Shown here piece by piece: positions 55,389 through 64,000 of a stretch of 64,000 bases of DNA. Positions within the stretch are counted from its first letter, which is position 1; each line of letters begins with the position of its first letter. Under the pieces are notes generated by a model that searched no databases, was not told the origin of the DNA, and was given only the letters and a program-made list of their open reading frames with translations. The DNA is from Adiantum capillus-veneris (Eukaryota > Streptophyta > Polypodiopsida > Polypodiales > Pteridaceae). The stretch lies in the NCBI GenBank assembly GCA_014529385.2, contig CM043953.1, forward strand, positions 62,371,872 to 62,435,871, in the 5' to 3' direction. The position numbers and the translations under genes were made by a program.

Positions 55389-55745
55389 GAAGAAAAAAAA
55401 AAACTTCTTCTCAAACAAGCTCAACCCCCCAACTTCAAAGGTAAAGGGGTCAATGTGGAGCGAGATGTAGAGGTATGGATCGAAGCCATGAGGCATACAT
55501 CAATACAGGATGCCCTTCTCAGGGCTAAGCCTCTTGCAGCTGAAGGAACCAACTCTACAAGGAACTATAATGGATTTAATAACTTTAGGGGAAGAGCCAG
55601 GGAAAATTTCAACCAAGGATATCAACAACGTAGAGTAGCTGCAGCGGTGAACTTGGAGCAGACCTTCCCAAACGTTAGGTGCAATCAAATGGGGCACTAT
55701 AGAAATAACTGTCCTGAAGAGCAAAACGCTCAAACTATTGCTAGC
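55389..55745 (+). pseudogene. gag fragment with damaged zinc knuckle
   Basis: The frame reads LLLKQAQPPNFKGKGVNVER, then DVEVWIEAMRHTSIQDAL, which is the start of a gag core. Sequence is then lost, and an Arg/Asn-rich linker leads to the knuckle VRCNQMGHYRNNCPEE. The first Cys of CX2CX4HX4C is absent. A stop follows at 55746. The central gag core is missing, so this is a deletion derivative. Confidence 0.65.
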
Positions 55746-55748
55746 TAG

Positions 55749-56670
55749 AGCCATTTCTCAAAATCAAGGAGATAATCTAAGAGGAGGTACAAATGGAGGA
55801 TGAGATAGAGCAAGAGCAAGAGGAGCCAGAGCTTATGCAATCATGGGAGAACCAACCTTAATGAACGAGGAAGATGAAAGAGCCACTCACTTGGCTACAG
55901 TCAATAATCCTAGAGCTCAACAACAATAGGCAGTTTTGTAAACCACTATAAATCAATAATGTAAAACTCTGAGTTACTTATATATTATAATGGTATACAT
56001 TAATTCCCTTCCCATAATTACTTAAGGAGTCTAAAGTAAAATTAGCATTCAATAAAATTTTTTTAAGGGTTGAACTAGCAAATGAGGCAGAGGCTCTCGA
56101 TAGTAAGAAAAGAATTTGAATCTTGAGAATGAGATAGTTATAAAGAAACCAGCTCACATTCTTTGTGCACACGATAGCCTTCCTTGGAAAATGACCTAGA
56201 TATGAAAGTATTAAGGTACGAGTCTAATAGGAAGCCAAAAAGAACTCTTGGTATGATACTTCTTAAAACCCTTTACATATTATTGGTCAATCAGGTTAGA
56301 GCATAGAGGGGGTACTTCTGGTGCAATAGTGAAAGCTTGTGCCGAATGCAGATTGCTCAAGATGGCAACAACACGCCGAGTGCATTCAGATTGGCAAAGC
56401 TCAAATACATGATACTTGTCGAACGTTGATTGCTCTAAATGGTCAGTTAGGCCGAGCGCGTTCATGTTGACAAGGTGGATAAATGGATCTTTTATATAAT
56501 GGATTTAATTTGGTTTTTGAGATAATACAACTGGTTTGTAAAGGTTTTTAAGATGGGCTCAACACTGAGAGTTTCCTAGGATAAATTGAATAGCAAGTAA
56601 TCAGTAAGGAAGTGTAGAAACTGTCGCCAGAGTGCATCCTTGAAAAACTAGAAAGAACTCTTAGAGTAAT
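55749..56670 (+). other. Degenerate interior of the giant-LTR element
   Basis: Traces of Arg/Ala/Glu-rich coding sequence to about 55930, then nothing recognisable. The protease-RT-RNase H-integrase region expected here is absent. Confidence 0.6.
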
Positions 56671-56765
56671 CAGTTGGTAAAGTGGAAAGATTATCCCACC
56701 AAAGATACCACTTGGGAGGATGAAATTCTCTTCTCAAAGATTTGCCCAAATTCGATTGAGATGAG
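56671..56765 (+). pseudogene. Chromodomain remnant next to the 3' LTR
   Basis: The frame reads QLVKWKDYPTKDTTWEDEIL, the LVKW...TWE core of an integrase C-terminal chromodomain. It identifies the element as a chromovirus derivative. Directly after it, a 29-bp unit (TTGAGATGAGGACATCTC... AAG) is duplicated in tandem (about 56755-56812). No clear polypurine tract lies before the LTR. Confidence 0.7.
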
Positions 56766-57837
56766 GACATCTCAATTCCTTAAGTTGAGATGAGGACATC
56801 TCAATTCCTTAAGTTGGCGTGATTGTAAGGTTTCCAGTTTCTGAAACCTTAGAAATTGTACAAAGCCTGATCAAATTAACTTGGTTGTTATAAGAAAACA
56901 CTGTAGAATGATCCAACTATGGCAAATATTGGTATTTTTGGAACTTTAAACTAGAGCTTTACTAGGGTGAGAATTTTTCAGAACCGAATTTCGATAAAGT
57001 CTGAAAAAGTTACGGGCTCTGAAAGGTTACACTATGAATTTAATAATTTAAGTAAAATTGAATGATTTCAGTAATTATTACTCCTAAAGAATTTTTATCC
57101 TAAGATTCTAGAAATTGCAGATATTTCCAAGTTTAATAATTAAAAGTCAGGAAAAATAGCAGAAATTGATTTTGGAAGCTTGGGGGGCTGTGTGGGGCAG
57201 TAATGAACTTGCCCAGGTTTAAATTAGTAGTAGGGGGTGCTTGTGGAGCTGTAAGGCTACCTTGGAATGCAAGTTACTACCATTTCCAGCCTGTGAGTGC
57301 CCAGAAACCTATAAATAAGACCCCTTGCTTCACATTTTGAACAGACTCGGAGTCCTGGCAAATTTTCTCTCATCTAAAGAGATCTCTACTCAGAAATCAC
57401 TAGTGAGAAAAGCTCTAGCTGGTTAATCCACAGTAATTAGCACTAAACCTTTTTAATTAGCAGAATTATGCTAACCTATGTATATTTTCTTAATTAATTC
57501 AATTAATTAAGAAGATTAAACTTACTTACACTCTAAAATTCTCTTCTAATTTCTATTTCTCTGTTGATTATTGAGATTAAGCTTAGGGATACTAATCTAG
57601 TTAATCATTATATTATATTAGGATTGAAATTACTCATTTTAACCATAAATTAATGATAATTATACTAATTAAACTTAGATTAAGATGAGATAATTATCAA
57701 AGCTGTGTTAGACTATCAAAACGATAAAAAAATTATCTTTTAATTTTTTGAGTAATTTTTCTAATTATTTAAGCAGAATTACATTGTTTTTAAGAGAAAA
57801 GTAAAGGAAAAAATGATCAATTTAATCCAAAAAGATT

Positions 57838-58590
57838 TAAGATAACTATCAGAGGTAAAAATTATCTAAGAAAACCCGTGATAATTATATTAATCTCAAA
57901 TAATTAGTTTAACTAATTATCTCAACAGAAAAACAATGTTTTTAAGAAAAAATAAAAGAGAAAAAATAACAAACTAATCCAAAAATCTTTGAGATAATTA
58001 TCAATGTTAAAACTTATTTTAAAATATCCATGATAATTATCTTAACCACAAATAATTAGTTTCACTAATTATCTCAATAAAAAACACTGTTTTTAAGGAA
58101 AAATAAAAGAGAGAAAATAAAAAATAATCTAAAAAGCTTTGAGATAATTATCAGAGGTTAATACATCTTGAGAAACCCGTGATAATTATCTTAACCATAG
58201 ATAATTAGTTTACCTAATTATCTCAGTAAAAAAATACTATTTTAAAGGGAAAATAAAAGGAGAAAAATAGCAAATTAATCTAAAAGCTTTGAGATAATTA
58301 TCAGAGGTAAAATACATCTTAAGAAACCCATCATAATTATCTTAACCATAGATAATTAGTTTACATAACTATGTTTAGTAGAAAAACACTATCTTTAAGA
58401 GAAAAGTAAAGGGAAAAAATAGCAAATTAAACTAAAAAGCTTTGACATAATTTTTAGAGCTAAAACACATCTTAAGAATCTCGGGATAATTACCTTAACT
58501 ATAGATAATTAGTGTAGCTAATTATCTTAATAAAAAAGAATATTTTTAAGAGAAAATTAAAGGGAGAAATTAGTAAGTCATGTTATACGA
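57838..58590 (+). repeat. ~150-bp AT-rich tandem array inside the 3' LTR
   Basis: Each unit contains GAGATAATTATC, then CCGTGATAATTATCTTAACC, ATAATTAGTTTA(A/C)(C)TAATTAT and AAAAACACTATTTTTAAG. GATAATTATC is a perfect 10-bp palindrome that appears twice per unit. Confidence 0.9.
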
Positions 58591-59261
58591 TTACATGCTA
58601 TTTATTAGAGTTAATTGCATAATAAACGAACTATGATAATTATGTCAAGGTTAGAAAAGTAGTATAGATATTTTTCTAAGTCCCATTATACTAATTTTAG
58701 CTGAAAACTAAAGATGAAAATTATATAATTGAGTTGGAAAATGAAAGGATAATTACCAGAGGTCAAAATTATTCTTATCTACTTGTGATAATTATACCAT
58801 AGTTAATTAGTGAGTTTAGAAAATTATAATTGACCAAAAGTCCTATTTTTAGCAAAAGATTAATTAAAATAAATAGACTTCGTCGTCAAAAGTTTTTAGG
58901 AAAATTATAGTAAGTGTAAACCTATGATATAAAGTTGAGGAAATGAAATATTTAATAGAAAATAAATAGAATAAATATTAAACTCAAAATAAGCAGATTC
59001 TAAGCTTAGAATTCAATGGGAAAATGAGAAAAAAGATATACAAAATTATAAGAAAATTAGGATAGCTTAGAAAACCCTTAGGAAAGCTTTAGAAAAAGTT
59101 ATCATATCTATGTAAGCGAATAAAAAATTACTAGGTTAAGAATTTACCAATTAAGACTAGAAACTTAACCTTGCATGGGTTACGGTTGAATACAAAGGTT
59201 GAGTCTAGATTTCAAATAATTTACCTAATGATTAGACGTCTTTTTATAAGGATAAGAAGTT

Positions 59262-59420
59262 ATGGCACCTAAAAGGACCCGAGCCAATCCTACATCTGAC
59301 GATGAGGACATAGCTCTAAAAAGAACTAGAGCGTCGCACGACGATGAAGCTGGGCCTAGTAGTAGGCCAACGGAGGAGAGTCTTCAGACGCCAGTGCAAC
59401 AGCAGAAGGTCGATCAGTCC
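59262..59420 (+). CDS. Small basic ORF inside the 3' LTR
   Basis: Counterpart of 53171-53331. It starts MAPKRTRANPTSDDEDIALK and continues through PSSRPTEESLQTPVQQQ. The frame is intact up to the segment that aligns with the putative donor of the other LTR, where GTGGGT has become a G run. Confidence 0.35.
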
Positions 59421-60000
59421 TGGGGGGGTTTTCCATTATTCAATTAAGTCTTTAAATAATTTAAGTTCTTTTATAAGTTAGCATTGAATATGTAAGGAGT
59501 GAGTAAGAATCAGAAAAGGAATAATTGACCAAAAACGGAAGGTAACTTCCAACGTGCATTTGTTTATAATGTAGGAAAAAATTATTTTGGTTAAAACTGA
59601 TTGAATTAGGAAAGATATGATTGATCATCCTTAAGACAGCTTGTCTCAAGACACCTCCGACGCCTTGGTATAAATTGATGATAATGATGGCTTTCCAGCC
59701 ACGGATAAGTCGGTTACCCCCATGAACGATGAGTTTCTACTCCGTGTCATGTCTTGATATTTCTACATAAGTTAGGATACTGTTTTTATCCTAGGGGAGC
59801 CGCCCGGTTATATGGACAACTGGTTTGGTGTACAGGCATCCGGAACCTTGGGTGGGGGTTTATCCACTTCGGATTATGAATAAGGAATGGGTGCCGTTCT
59901 TTCACCCTTAGGTGGTCTTGAGACAAGAAGAGTACTGGTCATGGTTATTATGGACAATGTTTTGATTGACAATACCCCGTCTTAAGTTTAAAGATGCGTG

Positions 60001-60775
60001 TTTGCTAAAAGAATGTTTTCAATACTGTTTTCAAGGGTTGTTTTAATGAAATTCAGTTATGAAAGTTAAAAGAAATCAATATTTTAATTGTGATAAGAAT
60101 GTGGTAGTAATTAAATAATAAAACAACATGTGTGAGTGCGGGGTGGTAAGTGGGGATTGACTAAGGTTGTCAATCATGGACGGGTGGACCTGATTAGTCA
60201 CGTAACTATCCATCCCTGCACCCGAAAAACGTTCAGAAACTTCTTCACTTGGAAGAGGAGTCCACCAGATGCTGTGCCCTCACAATGTTAGGAAAAAGCG
60301 TTGGTTGAGGATACCTTAGCCCAATTTGTGGAAGTTATAGAGCCAAATAGTTTTTGGACTTTTAATACGTTGTCCCGTTTTCGCTGCGTTTGCTAAAAGA
60401 ACGTTTTCAATATTGTTTTCAAGGGTTGTTTTAATGAAATTCAGTTATGAAAGTTAAGAGAAATCATTATTTTAATTGTGATAAGAATGTGGTAGTAATT
60501 AAATAACAAAACAACATGTGTGAGTGCCGGGTGGTAAGTGGGGATTGACTAAGGTTGTCAATCATGGATGGGTGGACCTGATTAGTCCGGTTACTATCCA
60601 TCCCTGCGCACTAAAAACGTTTAGAAACTTCTTCACTTGGAAGAGGTGTCTACCAGCGGCTGTGTCCTCACATATGTTAGGGGAAAAAAGCGTTGGTTGA
60701 GGATACCTTAGCCCAATTTGTGGAAGTTATAGGGCCAAAATAGTTTTTGGACTTTTATACGTTGTCCCGTTTTGG
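60001..60775 (+). repeat. 388-bp tandem duplication in the 3' LTR
   Basis: 60001-60388 and 60389-60775 both begin TTTGCTAAAAGAA and run to ...ACGTTGTCCCGTTTT(C/G)GCTG. The 5' LTR has a single copy. Short TGCG words flank the junction. Confidence 0.9.
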
Positions 60776-60945
60776 CTGTGAGACAGGACTAGGTCTTCTT
60801 CTAAGGTTATAGACCCAAGCCATTGTCAATGGTAAAGGTCTATTCCTTGGATTTTTCTTGTTTAGAAACTGTGAATTTCATTAGGCATGGAGACCTGTCA
60901 AGGACTCCATCCCGATCTTGGTATTGGCGGGTTAGGGACCTCACA

Positions 60946-61726
60946 TAAGAATTGGTCTAGCCCCCTTAACAAGATATGGAAAAACAATGGCCGGAGGAAA
61001 GGTGGGAGCAAGCAATGGAGAACATTTGGAAGCCAAAGGTTCCGCATCACATGAAGGTATTCTTATGGAATGTAATTTGGGGGGCTCTACCGAGACGGGG
61101 CTAAAGATTCAGAAGAGAGGGATTGGATCAGATCAATGCTTGGGGTGCAAGTTGGCTAGTGAAGATCTGACCCACCTATTCATGGAATGCCCAACGATCA
61201 AAGGCCTCGCAGGGAAAATATGCAAGTGGGTCCGAAGAACATGGCAAATTGGTTTTTTCAAGACTGATCTATTCCTTGGAGGCAAGAATTCAGGTAGTCC
61301 TGCCCTCCTCATCAGCACTCAAATCGTCAGGTACTTCTTCCTACATAATGTATGGCAAACAAGGAACCGTAGTGTGTTTGAAGATGGTTATGAGGTGGCA
61401 AGCTTCACAAAAATTATACACGAAAGCAAAGTGCTAATACTCGGAGGATTGGTCTAGGACTACTGTGCCTTGTTGAAACAGATGGAGTGCCTAGGAAGAG
61501 GGAAAACCTAGGCCATTGGTAAATAGAAGCTCTCAGAAGAACATGATAATTGACCTTGTGTATCAAGGATATGAGGCGGTTCATTAAGGGTCGGTGCCCA
61601 TATTAGCGTTGTAACTATGGTCCCTGGATGATGTCATGACTCGACACGAGCATAGCAAGACCTTGTAATTTTTTGAAATGATCAATATAATTCACTCACA
61701 ATTGTGAGTTTTGAAAAAAAAAAAAG
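60946..61726 (+). pseudogene. LINE C-terminal zinc domain and 3' end, downstream of the LTR insertion
   Basis: Continues the frame left at 51040: NWSSPLNKIWKNNG, then after a shift CLGCKLASEDLTHLFMECPT, KICKWVRRTWQIGFFKTDLF and YFFLHNVWQTRNRSVFEDG. The 3' UTR ends at TGTGAGTTTTG followed by a poly(A) run at 61714-61725. The zinc-ribbon residues (two Cys, His, Cys) are intact. It is closely related to 41455-42160. Confidence 0.85.
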
Positions 61727-61741
61727 GAAACCTAGTAGGTA

Positions 61742-62950
61742 TATTTTTTATTAGAATTTCATAGCTCTTCTTCAACTCATCATCATGTCACAAGGGAAAT
61801 CTTTGAACCCTCTCATTGTTTGTATCATTTCATGTTTCCCTTGAGTCAAAGAAGATATCCTAAGCACTAAACAAGTCGAGGGTATAAATGTTAGGAAGGT
61901 CAAACCAAAAAGGCCATGCAAATTTTCATTTGAGGTCAAAATCAGCAGTCGAAAAGTTCCTACGTTTTTGAATTGCTAAGCATAGTAGAAGCTCTCAAGC
62001 ATAGTCTAAGCTATGAGTGCTCACCATTAGTGTCAAGATATTTAGTGGCCATGTTGATTGTATAGTAAATTAAAGAGTATATCATAAGGCTAAGATCACA
62101 ATATCTAGCGGCCAAGATGAATGTTCATTAAATTAAAGAGATTATAGTTAAGTCAACGACCCACTCACAACCAATAACATACAAAATAAGTTATGAATAG
62201 GATGGCACGCATGTTTCATTAATCAAAATCTATCCAAATTCTTTTGTTTAGTAGAACGAGAACTGAGGAAGACGGCACGTGGAGGAGATAGAGAGAGAGA
62301 GACGGAGAGAGAGAAAGAGGGCACATCTGTCGCGCCTACTGGGGACAAAGAAGATAGATTTTTCCGTTGTATGCTTGATGGGAACAACAGTAGCGGATGC
62401 AAATCCGAGTAAGAACGATGTGCAGACCAGGGATCATTGCAAAAATGCCACAACAAATGCATCCTGTTGCCATCGAGGCCTCATGGCACACCTGCAAGAG
62501 CTCGTGCAGTACGGCCAGTCCCTTGCCTTCAATTTTGTCAATGAACCGCCTGCAAACCAGTGACAAAAATGAGGGGCAGGGGCAGGGGATCTTTCTATCT
62601 AGGAGCTTCTTAATTTTGTCTCTCTATGTTGGTCTGCTCGGCAGGGACAGGTCGCCCTATGTGGAGGTTATGAGTTGTCTGCGATGCATTGGTGAACTCA
62701 AGGGCAGGGAAAAGGGTGTTGCAAATGGGCATGAGCCTCAAGCTTCAGATGCACATGGAGTAAGGCTATAGATGGGTGTGATGCAGGAGCGGGATGGACC
62801 ATGAGGCAATTAGAAAGGGATGCATTGGTCATGGACTTGCAGAGGACAACAGGTCATAAGAAGGGGGGGGGGGGGGGGGGGCAACACGGGAGAAAGAGTG
62901 GTGGAATTTTTTTTAGGCAGGCATTATCAGGGCGATGTGTGTGTGTGTGT

Positions 62951-63019
<69 letters not shown>

Positions 63020-64000
63020 TTCGTGCAATGTTTGCCTCCTGTCGTCGTTGCACAACAAAGCGGAGCTGATGCTTGATTATGAATAGATCCGTCGTAGTGC
63101 CAGCAGACGAAGCGGATGGAGGAGGACCAACATAGTGCATGCGAAAGGAGGAGCTGCCGTCTATGACGGATCCTGCATCAACCTGTCTTTTGGTCTGCTA
63201 CTGTTTGCATTGGTGAAGGGAGAGCACTCTGTTGCAGGGCAGGCTGTCACCGAGCTACCAGAACTGAAGTAGAAACCGACGGAGAAGCCTACAATAGAGC
63301 CAGAATGGGAGGAATATTTTAAGGACTTGAAGGATGGAGAGTCGAGGTTGGGCATGGCGATGGCGAGCATCGGGTTGGAGGAGATGGCGTCTCCGTCGGG
63401 ATGGGGTGCAGCCTATGAGCACGAAGGGATGGACATACCTTGTGGGGCAGCGCAGGTAGGACAGTTGGGATGTTAGCTTTCCTTTTGCTATGCATGCCTA
63501 CCTCGTTGTTTGGGGAGCTCCCTGATATACTTTGTGGTATAGCAGGAGACATTCTTCATACATTTCAGGCCCCAACCCCTTTAAATGCATCTTCTCCTTT
63601 TGGTGGCGCTTGTAAAGCCATACCCTAAGACACTCCTCATCTGAGAAATCATCATCACATAGGAGCTTCGGATCCTAGCCAACCAAGCATAGCCCATATT
63701 CGGTATGAAAATCTTCCTTGGTGAAGCAAAATTTTGTTTGAGTGGGTAAGACCACTCGTGGTACTGTCCACCTCCCTGTAAAAACATATATGAATGCATT
63801 TTAGTATGTAATGAGCCATAATTAAACTTGTTTTATCAACAATAAGAAGTGGTTGAAATGATTTCTGCACCATTCTCAGTGGTACTGCAAAATTTTTAAG
63901 TGGTGGTGTACCACTAAATGGTTCTCAACCACTTAAAACTGGTTAGGTAACACTAAAAAGTCCTGCTACACCACTATTTGCTGGTGATACATCACCTTTT
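61742..64000. other. Unassigned region; possible degenerate coding trace and microsatellites
   Basis: No confident gene. At 63160-63475 a plus-strand frame with one stop reads FGLLLFALVKGEHSVAG and PEWEEYFKDLKDGESRLGMA, which could be an old exon, but I cannot assign it. A run of 19 G lies at 62863-62881. A GT run followed by a long GA run lies at 62936-63017. The last 150 bp repeat ACCACT/AGTGGT words and might be the edge of another element. Confidence 0.4.

Larger units (their letters stand above)
51041..60945 (+). mobile_element. LTR retrotransposon with 3.4/4.1-kb LTRs and gutted interior (chromovirus derivative)
   Basis: LTRs 51041-54469 and 56824-60945 start TGTAAGGTTTCC and end GACCTCACA. 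An initiator-Met type PBS follows the left one. The interior is only 2354 bp and retains an unknown 5' ORF, a gag fragment with a damaged zinc knuckle, and a chromodomain piece next to the right LTR. Protease, RT, RNase H and integrase are missing. The right flank begins TAAGA. The left flank ends TAAGA followed by an extra AGA, so a TAAGA target duplication with a 3-bp slip is likely. The reading frame of the host LINE is continuous across this site. Confidence 0.9.
56824..60945 (+). repeat. 3' LTR (4122 bp)
   Basis: Colinear with 51041-54469 but about 690 bp longer. The AT-rich ~150-bp repeat has about five copies here, starting near 57838, 57990, 58141, 58290 and 58443. A 388-bp segment is duplicated at its 3' part. 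These two differences account for the extra length. Confidence 0.92.
50080..61726 (+). mobile_element. 5'-truncated plant LINE interrupted by an LTR element
   Basis: The 15-bp sequence GAAACCTAGTAGGTA occurs at 50065-50079 and again at 61727-61741, immediately after a poly(A) tail, so it is the target duplication. LINE sequence proper is 50080-51040 plus 60946-61726, about 1.74 kb. It encodes the end of RT and the C-terminal zinc domain. The interruption by the LTR element (51041-60945) came later. Confidence 0.93.

Noticed and set aside
63160-63475. A real host gene at the right edge
   Set aside because: One internal stop, no intron borders identified, no recognisable domain. Left as a weak trace only.

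Overview
This is nuclear DNA from a large, repeat-rich land-plant genome. I find no ordinary host gene. Nearly everything that can be recognised is a transposable element (TE), often one inside another, separated by microsatellite-rich spacer. The evidence for a plant is a CACTA (En/Spm) transposon with TNP2 and Ptta/En/Spm proteins, Ty3/gypsy elements of the Tat/Athila-like and chromovirus groups, a Ty1/copia LTR with an initiator-Met primer site, a Helitron, and plant LINEs with a C-terminal Cys-rich domain. I cannot name the species. Some families feel fern-like to me, but I could not check this.

Layout. 1-6240: 5' part of a minus-strand Ty3/gypsy element (gag, protease, RT, two RNases H, start of integrase), abutting the 5' end of a minus-strand copia element (to 7036). 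7037-7830: a non-LTR RT remnant. 7981-9169: unassigned spacer. 9175-31268: a 22-kb minus-strand Ty3/gypsy element with two LTRs, PBS, polypurine tract and a TGAAA target duplication. It carries an extra ORF downstream of pol, and that ORF is split by a complete 5.9-kb chromovirus (11941-17864, GGTTT duplication, only 123-bp LTRs). 32340-32857 and 40576-40660: a tandem repeat into which a 7715-bp CACTA element (32858-40572, GAG duplication) has inserted. Its two genes splice in silico into uninterrupted frames, and it carries a fragment of a host heavy-metal-associated (HMA) gene. 41455-42160: a truncated LINE. 44198-46660: an internally deleted Helitron, followed by a three-exon coding remnant of unknown family (48561-49174). 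50080-61726: a 5'-truncated LINE with a 15-bp target duplication, itself split by a gutted chromovirus-like LTR element with 3.4- and 4.1-kb LTRs (51041-60945). 61742-64000: unassigned.

How the parts work together. Only the CACTA element looks capable of encoding its own mobility proteins: the catalytic TNP2-type protein and the accessory TNPA-type protein, with subterminal arrays of an AGCGACGC motif as probable binding sites. The other elements are broken by stops, frameshifts or deletions. Many of those stops look like C-to-T (or opposite-strand G-to-A) changes at former Gln, Arg or Trp codons, as expected for methylated TE DNA. The less conventional structures are a palindrome repeated every ~285 bp on both sides of the 22-kb element's gag-pol, a doubled integrase zinc-finger module in that element, the HMA capture and a perfect 50-bp-arm hairpin in the CACTA element, and an ORF inside the giant LTRs.
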